Assembly: GCA_012961845.1 (NCBI GenBank)
Contig: DTYO01000315.1
Span: forward strand, 1 to 5,704
From: Thermodesulfobacteriaceae bacterium
GTDB lineage: Bacteria; Desulfobacterota; Dissulfuribacteria; Dissulfuribacterales; UBA3076
Direction of reading: 5' to 3'
Length of the DNA: 5,704 nt
Made by a program: the position numbers and the translations under genes. Shown one piece after another: positions 5,200 through 5,704 of this stretch; positions within the stretch are counted from its first letter, which is position 1, and each line of letters opens with the position of its first letter. The notes under the pieces were generated by a model. The model had not been told where the DNA came from. It saw nothing but the letters and a program-made list of their open reading frames with translations, and searched no databases.

Positions 5200-5704
5200 C
5201 TAATCACAGACAAGGCCTCCGTTCACATGCAGAACGTGACCGGTAATGTAGGCCGCCTTGTCTGAAGCCAGAAAGGCTGCCGCTTCAGCCACGTCTTTAG
5301 GACGCCCCATCCTTCCCATGGGAATCTGTGCCAGGAGTTTTTCTCTTATCTTGTCCGGCAGCTCGGCAGTCATGTCGGTCTCGATAAAGCCTGGAGAGAT
5401 CACATTTGCAGTTATCCCCCTGGAAGCCATTTCCCTGGCGACAGACTTGGTAAATCCTTCGAGCCCGGCCTTGGAGGCAGCATAATTGGCCTGGCCCGGA
5501 TTTCCCATGGTGCCCACTACCGAACCTATATTGATGATCCGCCCCCAGCGCTGTTTCAGCATGGTCATGCTTACAGCCTGGGTACAGTTGAAGGCCCCTC
5601 TGAGGTTGACGGACATGACCCTGTCCCAGTCGTCGGGCTTCATCCTGGCAATGAGGTTGTCCCTGGTAATGCCGGCATTGTTAACAAGAATGTGGATTCC
5701 TGCG
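5200..5704 (-). CDS. fabG: 3-oxoacyl-[acyl-carrier-protein] reductase (partial, 5' end cut)
   Basis: FabG performs the first reduction of the elongation cycle, turning 3-oxoacyl-ACP into (R)-3-hydroxyacyl-ACP with NADPH. It belongs to the classical short-chain dehydrogenases and acts as a cytosolic tetramer. The frame is open to the right edge and 167 residues are visible; comparison with the usual ~245 suggests that about 77, including the TGxxxGIG cofactor loop, lie outside. Visible landmarks, numbered in the fragment, are VNNAGITRDNL (7-17), the catalytic Asn33 in SVNLRG, Ser61 in INIGSVVG, and the YAASK motif with Tyr74 and Lys78. SPGFIETDMT (103-112) follows, and the end ITGHVLHVNGGL is the typical FabG C-terminus. 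An internal ATG at 5643 is not the start, since the conserved NNAG lies before it. The neighbour acpP supports FabG over another SDR. A 210-bp spacer separates the two. Confidence 0.97.
   Translation of the reverse strand, partial: AGIHILVNNAGITRDNLIARMKPDDWDRVMSVNLRGAFNCTQAVSMTMLKQRWGRIINIGSVVGTMGNPGQANYAASKAGLEGFTKSVAREMASRGITANVISPGFIETDMTAELPDKIREKLLAQIPMGRMGRPKDVAEAAAFLASDKAAYITGHVLHVNGGLVCD

Overview
The window is a stretch of bacterial chromosome in which every recognisable gene lies on the minus strand, so it reads right to left. Gene order and protein motifs suggest a Gram-negative anaerobe of the Desulfobacterota (former Deltaproteobacteria). The run fabG-acpP-fabF-rpiB-glyA-dCMP deaminase-nrdR-ribD is, from general knowledge, a typical arrangement in sulfate and metal reducers of that group. 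No marker gene fixes the species, so this placement is an inference. Base composition looks balanced and even along the window. I see no insertion sequence, CRISPR array, tRNA, rRNA or phage gene.

Right part (5704 to about 3469): fatty acid synthesis. It holds the 3' two thirds of fabG (3-oxoacyl-ACP reductase), then acpP (acyl carrier protein), then fabF (3-oxoacyl-ACP synthase II). The 210-bp fabG-acpP spacer carries a striking nested inverted repeat (5038-5149) that would fold into a long hairpin in the mRNA ahead of acpP.

Middle (3464 to 1262): a tight block of rpiB (sugar-phosphate isomerase), glyA (serine hydroxymethyltransferase) and a dCMP/cytidine deaminase-family gene. fabF and rpiB are 4 bp apart. 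rpiB and glyA overlap by 13 bp. glyA and the deaminase either overlap or are separated by about 30 bp, depending on the start chosen. GlyA makes methylene-tetrahydrofolate and the deaminase would make dUMP, the two substrates of thymidylate synthase.

Left part (1261 to 1): a 286-bp spacer with a candidate sigma70 promoter, then nrdR (repressor of ribonucleotide reductase genes) overlapping by 4 bp the start of ribD (riboflavin biosynthesis), which runs off the left edge. The spacer suggests that nrdR-ribD can be transcribed separately from the genes upstream.

The genes themselves are ordinary housekeeping genes with intact catalytic residues. I found no clear new protein system. The points most worth a second look are non-coding: the fabG-acpP hairpin, the perfect palindrome covering the fabF start codon, and the unexplained deaminase-nrdR spacer.
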